Shown: positions 35,614-44,571, counted from the stretch's first letter. The stretch is 64,000 bases of DNA from an uncultured Fretibacterium sp. (GCA_946183145.1 CAMGZM010000003.1:140320-204319), one strand, 5' to 3'. Notes: generated by a model from the letters alone, not told the origin. Numbers and translations are program-made.

Positions 35614-36905
35614 GCTGTCTGTGATTTGAGCCATTCCTCAGCTGCTTTTCGTGATGATACCTTCCCTGTTCCTATTGCCATGTCGAGTCCCTCCAGGAGT
35701 TCGCCGACTCTTTTTCCCGGCTTCATGTTAAGCAAGTGCATTACTTCACGGCCTGTCATGTAGCGTGATGCTCCTTCCGTCTGTAATTCTACAGTCTTGA
35801 ATCTCCTCAGTACCTGCTTAAGATTCCAGCTGTTATTGTCGAGAACATCGCGGTATTTGCTGACAGTACCCTCTGCAATCGCGGCGCATTTGGCGAACTG
35901 GAGCGCAACAAGCATAGCAGTGCGGGAATAATTCAGGGATTGGCGGCAGAACATTTCCTCAGTAACAGGCTCATAGAAGCGTCTGTAGTTGTTGATGATC
36001 GCAAGTACGTTGCTGATAGTCTCTGATGTGATATTCCAGCGCGTCATATACTCTGTAATCATTCTGTCGGCCTGCTTGTCTCTGTCGCTTAAGTCAGGTT
36101 TTACGGAATTGAGATGACCGAGAAGCCCGGCGAGCACAACTGTATCATTCTGTATTATCTTGTTTGTTTCGAGACGTTTTTCGATGATTTGCAGAATGTG
36201 AATAATATGGCCGTAAATCGTATTGCCTTTTCCGTCAGATGCTTTCTTCAGCTTTTCGAGGTCAGGAATGAAGAACGGCAAAAGTCCGTAAACATCACAG
36301 TACTCTATGAATCTTGCGGGCCTGTGCCTGATTCCCTTCAGAATCTCGCGCCCCCATCTTTCTGTCGGTATGCTCTTCATTCTTTCGGCCTGAACATCAA
36401 GAAATTTCCTCACGTCTGCGTCAGTCTTCCAGAATATATCCATGTTGAACTCAGCCGCGAATCTCAGCATACGCAATATCCTCAGAGGGTCAGAGTCTAT
36501 CAGCTCAACATTATCACCCGTGAGCCTCAACACCCTGTTGCGAATGTCGAGCCGCCCCCCGAAAGGATCAACGACTCCCCCGTCAGAACGTATTGCAATC
36601 GCCTCAATGCTGAAATCCCTGAACGACAAATCATCCTCGATAGTTCCGCCCCTGAGTCCGAATGCCCTGAATGATTCCCCCAGTAGCTCGCCCCTCAGCG
36701 CCGGAAAAGGCCCGCGTGCATCTACTGTGCCTGTGCCTATTGCCTGAGAAACCGCGTACATATCATCAGAGTCTATTGCGAGGGTAATTGTTTCGGGCTG
36801 TATTCCCATCTCAATCATTCGGACAGTATCGCCGACTAACCACGCTTTCGCTCCTGTCTCTTCTATCTTCTTGAGAATGTCAAGGTAATTGCGCATGATT
36901 AACAC
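35610..36905 (-). CDS. tRNA nucleotidyltransferase/poly(A) polymerase family protein with altered active site
   Basis: A 431-residue class II nucleotidyltransferase homologue. Recognisable parts: AWLVGDTVRMIEMG (family GGxVRDxLLG), the EDDLSFRDFSIEAIA motif (family EDLxRRDFTINAMA), VDPFGGRLDIRNRVLR, and DPLRILRMLRFAAEF with ERWGREILK. In active enzymes the segment after the first motif reads PxDxD(L/I)xT; here it is QPETITLAID, so both metal-binding aspartates appear to be threonines. The GG pair is GD. The protein may be catalytically dead for CCA addition, or use other carboxylates. It is translationally coupled to mnmE. A second, canonical CCA enzyme would be expected elsewhere. Confidence 0.8.
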   Translation of the reverse strand: MLIMRNYLDILKKIEETGAKAWLVGDTVRMIEMGIQPETITLAIDSDDMYAVSQAIGTGTVDARGPFPALRGELLGESFRAFGLRGGTIEDDLSFRDFSIEAIAIRSDGGVVDPFGGRLDIRNRVLRLTGDNVELIDSDPLRILRMLRFAAEFNMDIFWKTDADVRKFLDVQAERMKSIPTERWGREILKGIRHRPARFIEYCDVYGLLPFFIPDLEKLKKASDGKGNTIYGHIIHILQIIEKRLETNKIIQNDTVVLAGLLGHLNSVKPDLSDRDKQADRMITEYMTRWNITSETISNVLAIINNYRRFYEPVTEEMFCRQSLNYSRTAMLVALQFAKCAAIAEGTVSKYRDVLDNNSWNLKQVLRRFKTVELQTEGASRYMTGREVMHLLNMKPGKRVGELLEGLDMAIGTGKVSSRKAAEEWLKSQTA

Positions 36906-37016
36906 TCCTTATGATGATTGAAAAATGTGATGAAAGAATTTTAACATGACATTAGGAAAAAATACTCAGTGATTGATAGTAGTGTTTTGTGATAATATAA
37001 TTAACTCCAAAATCTA

Positions 37017-37283
37017 ATGAAACGCGGAGGCAAGTCGGCTTTGAAAAACAAAATCACTGTAAGCAAAGCAAACGACATGATAACATTCTATCTTCATGTC
37101 GGCAAAAGACGCTTCTTCCTCTTCGTTCAGAAATACAGCAAGGGTGTTTATGATTTCTTCGCGGGAGGAAGATCAGAAGACGAGATACGGAACTTCCGAA
37201 TGTGGAACAGGAATCCCCGTCTCGACAAAACTATCTCAAAAATACCTCTCTACACAAAGTACATCATGCGCTACGAAATGTAG
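37017..37283 (+). CDS. small basic protein, unknown function
   Basis: An 88-residue, strongly basic and aromatic protein (…YLHVGKRRFFLFVQKYSKGVYDFF… and NRNPRLDKTISKIPLYTKYI). No signal peptide, no membrane helix. An AT-rich leader with TATAAT-like sequence precedes it and a terminator follows 12 bases after the stop, so it seems a free-standing gene. The basic, aromatic make-up could suit nucleic-acid binding, but no family is recognised. Confidence 0.6.
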   Translation: MKRGGKSALKNKITVSKANDMITFYLHVGKRRFFLFVQKYSKGVYDFFAGGRSEDEIRNFRMWNRNPRLDKTISKIPLYTKYIMRYEM

Positions 37284-37294
37284 AAGGCAGAATC

Positions 37295-37334
37295 AAAACA
37301 GGGCAGCCCGTAACAAAAAGCCGTCCTGTTTTTT
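37295..37334. terminator. bidirectional terminator
   Basis: AAAACAGG (37295-37302) pairs with CCTGTTTT (37325-37332) with further T/A runs on each side. It lies between the convergent genes ending at 37283 and 37340. Confidence 0.75.
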
Positions 37335-37339
37335 GTGAC

Positions 37340-37948
37340 TCACATTATGATTGATGAGATTGCTTCCGCGAGCTTCATGAAGTCTTTGCACTTTGCTGTG
37401 TTGATGCACAGATCGTAATTTGACTTCAATCCCCATTCCTGACCCGTGTAAAACTCGTAGTAATCCGCGCGCGACTCGTTTATCTGCAAAATTCTCCGTG
37501 ATAATTCCTTGTCAGTGAGTTCCGCTCCTTTGTCGTAATCGTTGCTGCTGTTCTCGCGGCATCGTTTGAGCTTTGAGTCATCGTCAGAGTAAACGAATAT
37601 GCGGTAGGGATTCGAGTCTCTGAGAATGTAATCCGCTCCCCTTCCGACAATAATACAATCCGATTTTTCCGCAAGCTCGCGTATGATTGAGTGCTGCTCC
37701 TTCTGAACGTCCTGCCCGTAATCGGGAATAACCGCCCAGAATGTCCGCCCCGTGTGAATCGGAAAAGGGATTACAGGCTTGTGTTCCGCCACGTTCTGAA
37801 TGTATTTCTCGGAAAGTGATGTACGTTTTGCGATCTCCGAAATGATTTCGCGGTCATAATACGCAAAGCCCGTTATGCTTGCGATGTGCCTTGCGAGTTC
37901 GCGCCCTCCTGAGCCAAATTCGCGGCCTATAGTGATTATTCTGTTCAT
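37340..37948 (-). CDS. cytidylate kinase-like P-loop protein
   Basis: A 202-residue protein of the cytidylate-kinase-like family. P-loop ITIGREFGSGGRELARHIA at residues 5-23, followed by YYDREIISEIAKRTSLSE, IVGRGADYILRD (about 97-108) and the lid arginines in RRILQINESRADYYEFYTGQEW. These proteins are close to CMP kinase but of uncertain substrate; a true Cmk usually starts IAIDGPAGAGKST. It is a single gene flanked by terminators. Confidence 0.82.
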   Translation of the reverse strand: MNRIITIGREFGSGGRELARHIASITGFAYYDREIISEIAKRTSLSEKYIQNVAEHKPVIPFPIHTGRTFWAVIPDYGQDVQKEQHSIIRELAEKSDCIIVGRGADYILRDSNPYRIFVYSDDDSKLKRCRENSSNDYDKGAELTDKELSRRILQINESRADYYEFYTGQEWGLKSNYDLCINTAKCKDFMKLAEAISSIIM

Positions 37949-37983
37949 GAATTTTTCACCTCACGGAAAATATTATCACAAAC

Positions 37984-38016
37984 AAAAAAGACCCCCTGCA
38001 ATTTTCACAGGGAGTC
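37984..38016 (-). terminator. Rho-independent terminator of the PQQ-repeat/M13 peptidase operon
   Basis: Minus-strand GACTCCCTG/CAGGGGGTC (complement of 38008-38016 and 37990-37998; nine pairs, one G-T) followed by six T. It lies about 20 bases after the peptidase stop. Confidence 0.88.
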
Positions 38017-38036
38017 CCGTAAATCTCAAAGCGTTT

Positions 38037-40055
38037 TTACCACACAGCGACTCTTTCATCGGGAGCGAGATACATTTTGTCGCCCTCATCGATTCCGTAT
38101 GTGCCGTAAAATTCTTCATACTGCTGAACAATCGCATTCACGCGGATATACGGCAATGCGTGAACGTCTGTTTTGACTCTCATGTCGTTAAGCTCGCGGG
38201 TCATTGTCATCTTCCAGATTTTTGCGTACTGCCTGAAAAATTTATCGTACTGGAATCCTTTAATGCCTTCTGCGATTCCGAGCATTGCTTTCACCCCGGC
38301 CATGTCAGCAATTACTTCTGTCTGAACTAGTGAGCCGTTGTAGTTTTCGCCGGAGTCGTCAACCCTGAAAGTGTCAAGATACTTTATGAGCTTGTCCGCA
38401 CGTTTCTTGAAGTGTGCTTTGTCTTCCTCAGTCCACCATGCCTCAACATTTCCCGTTTTGCCGAACTGCGCCCCGTTTGTGTCGAATGCGTGAGAAATTT
38501 CGTGCCCGATTACCGCGCCTATTCCGCCGAGTTTTTCCTCGTGGCTCATTCCAGCGTTGTAGAAATCTCCGCCCATTATCCCGGCGATTATGTTTATCGA
38601 GTTTTCTGACGGCTGATAGTATGCGTTCACGACAACAACATCATTAATCCATAAATCATGGTCAACTTTCGTGTTCAGTCGGTCGTAAAAATATTTCTGG
38701 AGCTTGTATTTCTTCAGAGCCTTTACAGCCTGATACAGTCCTGCGCCTTTAGGGAAATTGAATTCTGAGAAATCTACCCATTTGTCCGGGTATGCAGAAT
38801 TAAGCCTCATAGCGTCAAGTTTCTCGATTGCTTTTTTTCGTGTCGACTCTGAAAGCCAGCCTTCAGCGTTAAGCATTGAACGATAATATTTCACGGTCTG
38901 ACGGATAATCTCTTCAACTTCCTTCTTTGCTTCCTCAGGAACATAACGCTCAACGTAAATTCTTGACACAGGCACTGAAAGATTCCCATGAACGAAATCA
39001 ACCGCTAATTCTTTGTCGGGTCTGCTCTCTGTGATTCCGTAACGCTCGCGGGCTAATTTCTGGTACTGCCTGTAAGCCGCTTCATCTGTGAGAGTGATAT
39101 AGCCTTTCACGAGTTTTGCGAGAAGATATGCTTTGATGTCCTCAAGGTTTGACTCGGTGTAAAGCTCGTTCAGTGCCTTCAGCCATTCGGGTTCCTGAAG
39201 ATTCATGAGGTCTGATACTGCGTTGTGAGCCGCTATTATGTCAGCAAACGGGAAAACGGGCGATTTCTTCCGAAGCTCCTCCATCGTGAGAGGGTTATAC
39301 ATTTTGTCGATTGCTGAAGGATCATAGCACTCTTGAAGTGTCATCTCATGAGCCGCTATTTTCTCCTCAAACCTGTACGAACTCTCAAGGATATTGCGCG
39401 CAAATTCATCCGTGTAGCCTAAACGCCGCAGCATGTACGTAACAATAGAGTCGTGCATTTTCTTTGTGCGGTCTCCGTTGGCTGTCCTGTTCCTGTATTC
39501 AGCTGAGTCTCCGAGAAACAACGGTGTTGATGACAATTCGAGGTTATACGACTCTGAGTCCTTGTTGTCGCGCCCTAAACCGAAATCCGCGATAACTGTC
39601 TCGCAGTAAAAACTGTCTTCCGTCTTGAAGTATTCGCTGAGTTCGGAGATTGATTTTATGGCTGTGATTTTGTCCGCCTGAGTCCCAAGATCGGCGAGTC
39701 CCTCATTGCTTCGTGAGTCCCAGTCGAGCCATATGGCATAAAGTTTCCTCACGAGGTCAGAATCATGGCCAGGTATTGTTACGTCAGTCATAAGACTCTT
39801 GAGTCTCTCGTCAATAGTATCTTGAAGCTCCGTGAATGCTCCCACGCTCACATAACCGGGCTTTAACTTTGCGTCTTTGAGCCATTCAAGATTTACAGCA
39901 CCGTAAAAATCATCTTTCAGCGCAGGATTGTATTTCGCTAACGTGCCGTAAATATTCGAGTTGAACCAGGGAGTCATTTGGCTTGTACGTGCGTCCGCTG
40001 TGGTAAAGAGAGCCATAACCGCAAAAACGGCTAAAGCAATCTTACTCGTAAGCAT
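38037..40055 (-). CDS. M13-family zinc endopeptidase (neprilysin/PepO type), exported
   Basis: A 672-residue metallopeptidase. It starts with a signal peptide (MLTSKIALAVFAVMALFTTA, cleavage near ADA). M13_N helical domain (DDFYGAVNLEWLKDAKLKPGY... ) precedes the catalytic domain: NAYYQPSENSINIIAGIM, zinc motif VIGHEISHAFDTNGAQF (HExxH), the third ligand in EVIADMAGVKAML, and the C-terminal RVNAIVQQYEEFYGTYG. It cleaves small peptides in the periplasm. A 25-residue upstream extension in frame lacks an SD; GGTGA precedes 40055. Overlaps the end of the PQQ-repeat gene by 14 bases. Confidence 0.92.
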   Translation of the reverse strand: MLTSKIALAVFAVMALFTTADARTSQMTPWFNSNIYGTLAKYNPALKDDFYGAVNLEWLKDAKLKPGYVSVGAFTELQDTIDERLKSLMTDVTIPGHDSDLVRKLYAIWLDWDSRSNEGLADLGTQADKITAIKSISELSEYFKTEDSFYCETVIADFGLGRDNKDSESYNLELSSTPLFLGDSAEYRNRTANGDRTKKMHDSIVTYMLRRLGYTDEFARNILESSYRFEEKIAAHEMTLQECYDPSAIDKMYNPLTMEELRKKSPVFPFADIIAAHNAVSDLMNLQEPEWLKALNELYTESNLEDIKAYLLAKLVKGYITLTDEAAYRQYQKLARERYGITESRPDKELAVDFVHGNLSVPVSRIYVERYVPEEAKKEVEEIIRQTVKYYRSMLNAEGWLSESTRKKAIEKLDAMRLNSAYPDKWVDFSEFNFPKGAGLYQAVKALKKYKLQKYFYDRLNTKVDHDLWINDVVVVNAYYQPSENSINIIAGIMGGDFYNAGMSHEEKLGGIGAVIGHEISHAFDTNGAQFGKTGNVEAWWTEEDKAHFKKRADKLIKYLDTFRVDDSGENYNGSLVQTEVIADMAGVKAMLGIAEGIKGFQYDKFFRQYAKIWKMTMTRELNDMRVKTDVHALPYIRVNAIVQQYEEFYGTYGIDEGDKMYLAPDERVAVW

Positions 40056-41085
40056 AAAAATCACCGTTGCTGAAGTAAAGCACGCCATCAGAATACGCAG
40101 GATTTCCCGAAATGCCATTTTCGCCCGCAAGGAAGCCTACCTTTTTCCCTGTCTTAGCGTCAAGCACGAACATAGGCCCCGACTCTGCTCCTGCAAAAAC
40201 AACCCCGTCAGCGAGAATCGGTTTCACTGAAACGCTCCCGCAATTTGTGTTGAAACGCCATAATGTCCGGCCTGTCTTTTCGTCAAGTGCTACTACAGAT
40301 CCGCGCCCTGTTCCTACGATAATTTTCCCGTCTGCTACTTCCGGCTGTGTTGTGATTGCGTCATGAACATTTACGTTCCAGAGAGGCTCTATGCCCTTAA
40401 GCTGCACTGCGTTCACTGAGCCGTCCCACGCTGAGAAGTATACATTTCCGTTTTTGGCTGTGGGTGTGTTGACTGCACCGCCTGCGCCGCCTCCGTTGAG
40501 TCTCTTGCCTGTCTTTGCGTCAAGAATGCTGAATATCCCGTCATATTCGCCGACAAACACAAGCCCGTCCGCGTATGACGGAGCTGTTCTGACTCCCTGA
40601 TCGCTTGCCGTGAATGTCCATGCTGTATGGCCGTCATTTTCGTTCAGTGCGTGGACTTTCCTGTCAGCCTTTGAGACGTAAACGAGTCCGCCGCCTGCTG
40701 CAGTTCCATCGGTGAGTCCGTCATTCACTTTCTGGCCGCTTCCCTCGATTCCGCCTGCTGTCCAGACAAGTGAGCCGTCAGAAATTTTCAGGCAGATAAC
40801 TTCTCCGCTTCCTGTCGCAAACACTACATTTTCACCGACAACAGAAGGGACTCCGTACACTGAATTTTCCGCTTTGTACTCCCATGTTGAGCGGCCTGTG
40901 TTCTTATTGAGGGCGTAAATTCTCCCTGTTTCTGTCCCGAAGAAAACGCTGTTTGCTGAGACTGCGACTCCGCTTGTTATTGCGCCGTCTGGCTTGAATG
41001 ACCATCTTTCATTTCCGCTGAATGCCGACGCAGATACGGCCATGACGAGAACAAAAATTAACGCTGTGAAAAGTTTACGTTTCAT
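40042..41085 (-). CDS. exported PQQ-repeat beta-propeller protein
   Basis: A 347-residue protein with a signal peptide (MKRKLFTALIFVLVMAVSAS, cleavage near ASA|FS). The mature chain is made of about seven repeats of the pattern (V)YALxxxTGxxxWxxxxxxxVxxxPxxxxGxV, the PQQ/quinoprotein-type beta propeller. It lacks evidence for a dehydrogenase active site and resembles BamB-like scaffold proteins. No lipobox is seen. AGGAGG precedes the ATG. It is cotranscribed with the M13 peptidase that follows with overlap, perhaps acting as its binding partner. Confidence 0.88.
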   Translation of the reverse strand: MKRKLFTALIFVLVMAVSASAFSGNERWSFKPDGAITSGVAVSANSVFFGTETGRIYALNKNTGRSTWEYKAENSVYGVPSVVGENVVFATGSGEVICLKISDGSLVWTAGGIEGSGQKVNDGLTDGTAAGGGLVYVSKADRKVHALNENDGHTAWTFTASDQGVRTAPSYADGLVFVGEYDGIFSILDAKTGKRLNGGGAGGAVNTPTAKNGNVYFSAWDGSVNAVQLKGIEPLWNVNVHDAITTQPEVADGKIIVGTGRGSVVALDEKTGRTLWRFNTNCGSVSVKPILADGVVFAGAESGPMFVLDAKTGKKVGFLAGENGISGNPAYSDGVLYFSNGDFYAYE

Positions 41086-41164
41086 GAAAATAATACCTCC
41101 TACACAAAAATAAATCGCCCCCGGAATATCTCAGAAGGCAAAACGATTTTAGCACACGCGAATC

Positions 41165-41208
41165 AAAAAACCCTTCCGCGATTCTTAGTGTTTCATCTTA
41201 CGGAAGGG
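41165..41208 (-). terminator. Rho-independent terminator of the 63-residue protein gene
   Basis: Minus-strand CCCTTCCG and CGGAAGGG (complement of 41201-41208 and 41171-41178) enclose a 22-base loop, followed by six T. It lies eight bases after the stop at 41216. Confidence 0.85.
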
Positions 41209-41215
41209 CTTTGCG

Positions 41216-41407
41216 CTATATGTACTGCTCCATCTGGTCGTGAACTACTACAAGGTTGTTGAAGTCCTCGACTCTGGGACGCTGGACTAATATCGGCTCT
41301 CTTACGTGTATATACTGCGTTTCGGTTCTGCGTACTGTCGGGCCTCGCTCGATTCGCACTGCATTTCCGGCGGTGTTTGTGATTATGCTGGTCTGTACTA
41401 TCTGCAT
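41216..41407 (-). CDS. small protein, unknown function
   Basis: A 63-residue soluble protein rich in Val, Arg and Gln (…IERGPTVRRTETQYIHVREPILVQRPRVED…) with no cysteines or membrane segments. It is well supported as a gene: AAGGAGGA lies eight bases before the ATG and a strong terminator closes it. No family is recognised. The alternating polar/hydrophobic pattern suggests beta strands. Confidence 0.7.
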   Translation of the reverse strand: MQIVQTSIITNTAGNAVRIERGPTVRRTETQYIHVREPILVQRPRVEDFNNLVVVHDQMEQYI

Positions 41408-41480
41408 GATGACTCCTCCTTCACTCGTGGATGCAATAATTTTACACTAAGTTTTTTGTGAAGTCATAATCATTTGCGGT

Positions 41481-41577
41481 GCTATAATGATTCCCGCTGT
41501 GCAGCATTCAAATGCGTAAGTCCGGGCATAACGGGCATACGTATTTTTTTTGCCCGAAAAATTTTCAGAAGGTGAAA
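41481..41577 (+). promoter_or_regulatory. extended -10 promoter and repeat-bearing leader of the MATE gene
   Basis: TGC-TATAAT (TATAAT at 41483-41488) is an extended -10 promoter. The leader carries CGGGCATA twice in direct repeat (41523-41530 and 41532-41539), then a T-run and the inverse TGCCCG (41551-41556), so either repeat can pair with it. AAGGTG before ATG 41578 is the SD. Confidence 0.45.
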
Positions 41578-42981
41578 ATGTTGGACACAAATTCTTTTCT
41601 TGAGCGTGAAAAAATCAGTACGCTTATGATCCGTTACTCAGTCCCCTTGATAGTCTCACTCTTGGTTGCAGCACTCTATAACATTGTTGACCAGATATTT
41701 ATCGCAAACGCGTCATATCTCGGCTCAAACGGAAATGCCGCGAATAATGTCGTATTCCCGATGACAGTTATAGCCCTCGCATTCACATTGATGATCGGCG
41801 ACGGGGTATGTGCTTTCGTGAGCATGAGTTTAGGCGCGAGGAATCCCAAACAGGCGGGCGACTCTGTAGGAAGTGCGGCGTTATTGTCGTCATCTGTCGG
41901 AATCGTCATTGCGTTGGTGTACTGGGTATTCCGTGAAGAGCTTGTTACTATTTTCGGCGGACGTGTTAATGATGAAACGTTCCGGCTTGCTGTTGAGTAT
42001 TTCTCGTGGATAATTCCGGGTATACCGTTCTACGTTTTCGGGCAGGCCATGAACCCGGTAATTTCTGCTGACGGAAGCCCGAACTACGTAATGTTTTCGA
42101 CTCTAATGGGCGCGGGGATAAATATCGTTCTTGATCCTGTGTTCATATTCGGCTTTCACTGGGGCATGACCGGCGCGGCGGTTGCTACGATAATGGGGCA
42201 AATTTTCACGGCGTTCATGTCATTCCGCTATATCGCATTCAAGATGAAGGCTGTTGAATTTTCGCGTAACAATCTCCATTTTCACCCGGCGTTAATGAAA
42301 CGTTATTTGCCTTTGGGAATGTGCAGCTTCCTTTCACAAATTGCATTAGTGATTAGCGTTGCAAGCGTCAACATGATGATTCACAAATACGGCGCGTTAG
42401 ATCCGATATTCGGAAAGCCTGAGTATTCACAAATCCCGATGGCTGTAATCGGTATCGTGATGAAGTTCTTTCAGATTGTTATCTCGGTTGTTGTGGGACT
42501 GTCTGCGAGCTGCACTCCTATTGCGGGCTACAATGTCGGAGCGGGGCGGCCTGACCGCGTGAAGTCATTGTTCACATTGCTGCTGAAGTGCGAGGCTGTA
42601 TTAGGGTTAATTGCGTTTGTGATTGTTGAGATTTTCCCGGCTGATATAGCTTTGCTTTTCGGTGCGTCAGGAGAGAGCGTTTACTATGCGGATTTCACAG
42701 TAAAATGTTTCAGGACGTATTTATGCCTGATAGTTCTTGCGTGCGTCAACAAAGCCGCGTTCATATTCATTCAGGCAATGGGCCGTCCGTATATTTCTGC
42801 CTGGCTGTCGATAATCCGCGAGGTGATTTTCGGCGCGGGACTCACAATAATCATGCCGATGTTCATGGGACTCGATGGTGTTTTGTGGTCAATGCCTGCG
42901 AGTGATGCTTTAACGTTCGTGATTTCAGTCTGCGTTATCGTGATGATATACCGCGAGTTAAGCGCACAGTCTCAAAATTAA
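41578..42981 (+). CDS. MATE-family efflux transporter
   Basis: A 467-residue inner-membrane transporter with twelve hydrophobic helices in two homologous halves. Typical MATE features: short cytosolic start LEREKISTLMIRYSVPLIVSLLVAALYNIVDQIFI, GDGVCAFVSMSLGARN, QAMNPVISADGSPNYVM, and GLSASCTPIAGYNVGAGRPDRV in the second half. It is of the MepA/DinF-like Na+/H+ coupled drug or metabolite exporter type; substrate unknown. ATG 41578 is chosen over 41512 because it has AAGGTG and because homologues start here. Its stop overlaps the convergent gene by four bases. Confidence 0.92.
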   Translation: MLDTNSFLEREKISTLMIRYSVPLIVSLLVAALYNIVDQIFIANASYLGSNGNAANNVVFPMTVIALAFTLMIGDGVCAFVSMSLGARNPKQAGDSVGSAALLSSSVGIVIALVYWVFREELVTIFGGRVNDETFRLAVEYFSWIIPGIPFYVFGQAMNPVISADGSPNYVMFSTLMGAGINIVLDPVFIFGFHWGMTGAAVATIMGQIFTAFMSFRYIAFKMKAVEFSRNNLHFHPALMKRYLPLGMCSFLSQIALVISVASVNMMIHKYGALDPIFGKPEYSQIPMAVIGIVMKFFQIVISVVVGLSASCTPIAGYNVGAGRPDRVKSLFTLLLKCEAVLGLIAFVIVEIFPADIALLFGASGESVYYADFTVKCFRTYLCLIVLACVNKAAFIFIQAMGRPYISAWLSIIREVIFGAGLTIIMPMFMGLDGVLWSMPASDALTFVISVCVIVMIYRELSAQSQN

Positions 42982-44165
42982 TCCTCAGTGCCCGGTGATT
43001 TCAGGTTGCCGGGCTGCGTCAGGTTATTCCGTCTCACTTCCGACTCTGTTCCGTCAATGAATCTCAATCGTGAAGTAACGTACTGTATATCATTGCTCTT
43101 TGTGCTTGTGATTTTCTCGTAATAGTCCCTGAGATTCTCTCTGCGTATAACTTTGTCAGGCTGTGAGTTAATCCCATAAACTAATTCTTTCACATCAGCA
43201 GCAATATCTGAATACATGATGGGAATAACCACGACAAAAATCTCATCATTGATCCGATATGCTTCAACCCAGCCTTTTGACTCCTGCATGAGAAAATCCC
43301 TGTTAGTATTCTTCACTGGTGCCGCGTAAAGTCCGTGCGAGCTTATTCCGACAGTCCACAAGATCGCGAACAATAACGCCCCCGCTCCAACGTCGGACAA
43401 AACATCAACCCGCCATTTCCTGAACCGAATCATTAAGGCTGAAATTGTGAGAATGATTACCGCCCCTGCTGTGAAATAAGGCTTTGTGAATGCGTAACGC
43501 CGCGCAAACTCAAAGCTGAACGCAAATATTACCGTGAAGAATGTACCAGTCCTGACCGTGAAAACTTTTCGCCAAATCAGCGACATAATATCGTTCCATG
43601 TCATCGGGGGGATGTCTGGAAGCTCGTGAATTTCGGGTGAAATTTCTGCTGTGAGTCTGAGCTTCTCACTTTCTGCTGACTGCTTGAGATATTCCCAGAA
43701 GCGTTTGATTTCGGTGATGTCCTGAGATTTTCCGTGACGGGGATTCGCGAATCTCTGCAAATATTCTTCCTCGTAACGGTCAATGATGAGAGTGAAAATT
43801 TCCCGTGTGTATGAGTATATAGTGAGTCCGTTTTCAGATTTTGACGAATGCCTTATAGCGAGAAGTTTAGACCGCCAGCCCTCAGAACGTTCAATCTTTG
43901 CGAGAGTGCGAGTAACAGAAGACCTTTCACGCCCAAGAACTATAGCAATGTCCGCAGCTGTCCACAATTCTGAATCATCGTCATCATTCCACACAAGATG
44001 ATTGAATTTCGGAACGCGCTTAGAGTATTTTTCCCGTAAAAATTCCTGACGTTCGAGGACATTTCCGCCGGACTGCCTGTAATCAGCTGTATAGTCGCCA
44101 AGAATCCCGCTGAGAATTTCGCGGTTTCGGTGGAACTCTGAGAATTTTTCGCGGAGTCGTTGCAT
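42978..44165 (-). CDS. predicted helix-turn-helix protein with membrane segments
   Basis: A 395-residue protein of unrecognised family. The N-terminal soluble half (1-195) contains ELWTAADIAIVLGRERSSVTRTLAKIER (about residues 65-93), which reads like a helix-turn-helix with a DNA-recognition helix. Three hydrophobic helices follow (about 212-230, 238-253 and 266-283), then a C-terminal domain of about 110 residues (WVEAYRINDEIFVVVIPIMYSDIAADVKELVYG...) probably outside or in the periplasm. The layout recalls one-component membrane transcription regulators such as CadC/ToxR, though the sequence is not obviously of that family. It converges on the MATE gene. Confidence 0.6.
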   Translation of the reverse strand: MQRLREKFSEFHRNREILSGILGDYTADYRQSGGNVLERQEFLREKYSKRVPKFNHLVWNDDDDSELWTAADIAIVLGRERSSVTRTLAKIERSEGWRSKLLAIRHSSKSENGLTIYSYTREIFTLIIDRYEEEYLQRFANPRHGKSQDITEIKRFWEYLKQSAESEKLRLTAEISPEIHELPDIPPMTWNDIMSLIWRKVFTVRTGTFFTVIFAFSFEFARRYAFTKPYFTAGAVIILTISALMIRFRKWRVDVLSDVGAGALLFAILWTVGISSHGLYAAPVKNTNRDFLMQESKGWVEAYRINDEIFVVVIPIMYSDIAADVKELVYGINSQPDKVIRRENLRDYYEKITSTKSNDIQYVTSRLRFIDGTESEVRRNNLTQPGNLKSPGTED

Positions 44166-44304
44166 TGTGTCTTCTGTGAGCGTGAATGAAGGCGTGATAA
44201 TTTCCCCCTAATAATGACGTATTAAGATAAGGCATTGAGATTTAGTACTAATCATAACAGCCGGACATGAATTTAATCTAGTGCATTAGATTTTCAGACG
44301 CACA

Positions 44305-44335
44305 GAAAAAATCACCCTCCCGATTTGTGGGAAGG
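44305..44335 (-). terminator. Rho-independent terminator after the zinc-ribbon miniprotein genes
   Basis: Minus-strand CCTTCCC/GGGAGGG (complement of 44329-44335 and 44315-44321; one G-T pair) followed by TGATTTTTT. Confidence 0.8.
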
Positions 44336-44360
44336 CAACCTTTCTTTCACAGCGCAGATC

Positions 44361-44540
44361 TCAGCGCGTCATCTGCCATTCATGAGTCCCCCATGGGCTT
44401 TTGTCGCATTTTCCAGCCGGGGGGCAGTTGTCGGAGTTGACTCCCCTTCCGCAGAAACGACATCTCCAGAAATGCCCGGAAGCAAACGCAGCACCCGAAA
44501 TCACGAGGAGCATCAACAGAATCACCAGCAAAATTTTCAT
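44361..44540 (-). CDS. exported zinc-ribbon miniprotein A
   Basis: A 59-residue protein with an N-terminal hydrophobic signal or anchor (MKILLVILLMLLVISGAAFA) and a tiny domain HFWRCRFCGRGVNSDNCP...KCDKSPWGTHEWQ. Four cysteines (CxxC plus two more, 7 and 13 residues on) would hold one zinc or make two disulfides. GGAGGTG seven bases upstream supports the ATG. It is a paralogue of the next upstream gene (44572-44766): the two share HFWRC-FCG-V-SD-CP, CDK-P and the final H-WQ. Role unknown. Confidence 0.75.
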   Translation of the reverse strand: MKILLVILLMLLVISGAAFASGHFWRCRFCGRGVNSDNCPPAGKCDKSPWGTHEWQMTR

Positions 44541-44571
44541 GAATCACACCTCCTTTTCACTCGAAAATATT

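Noticed and set aside
36114..36674. Open frame of 186 codons opposite the nucleotidyltransferase gene
   Set aside because: Composition is that of an antisense frame, and the sense strand carries clear family motifs.
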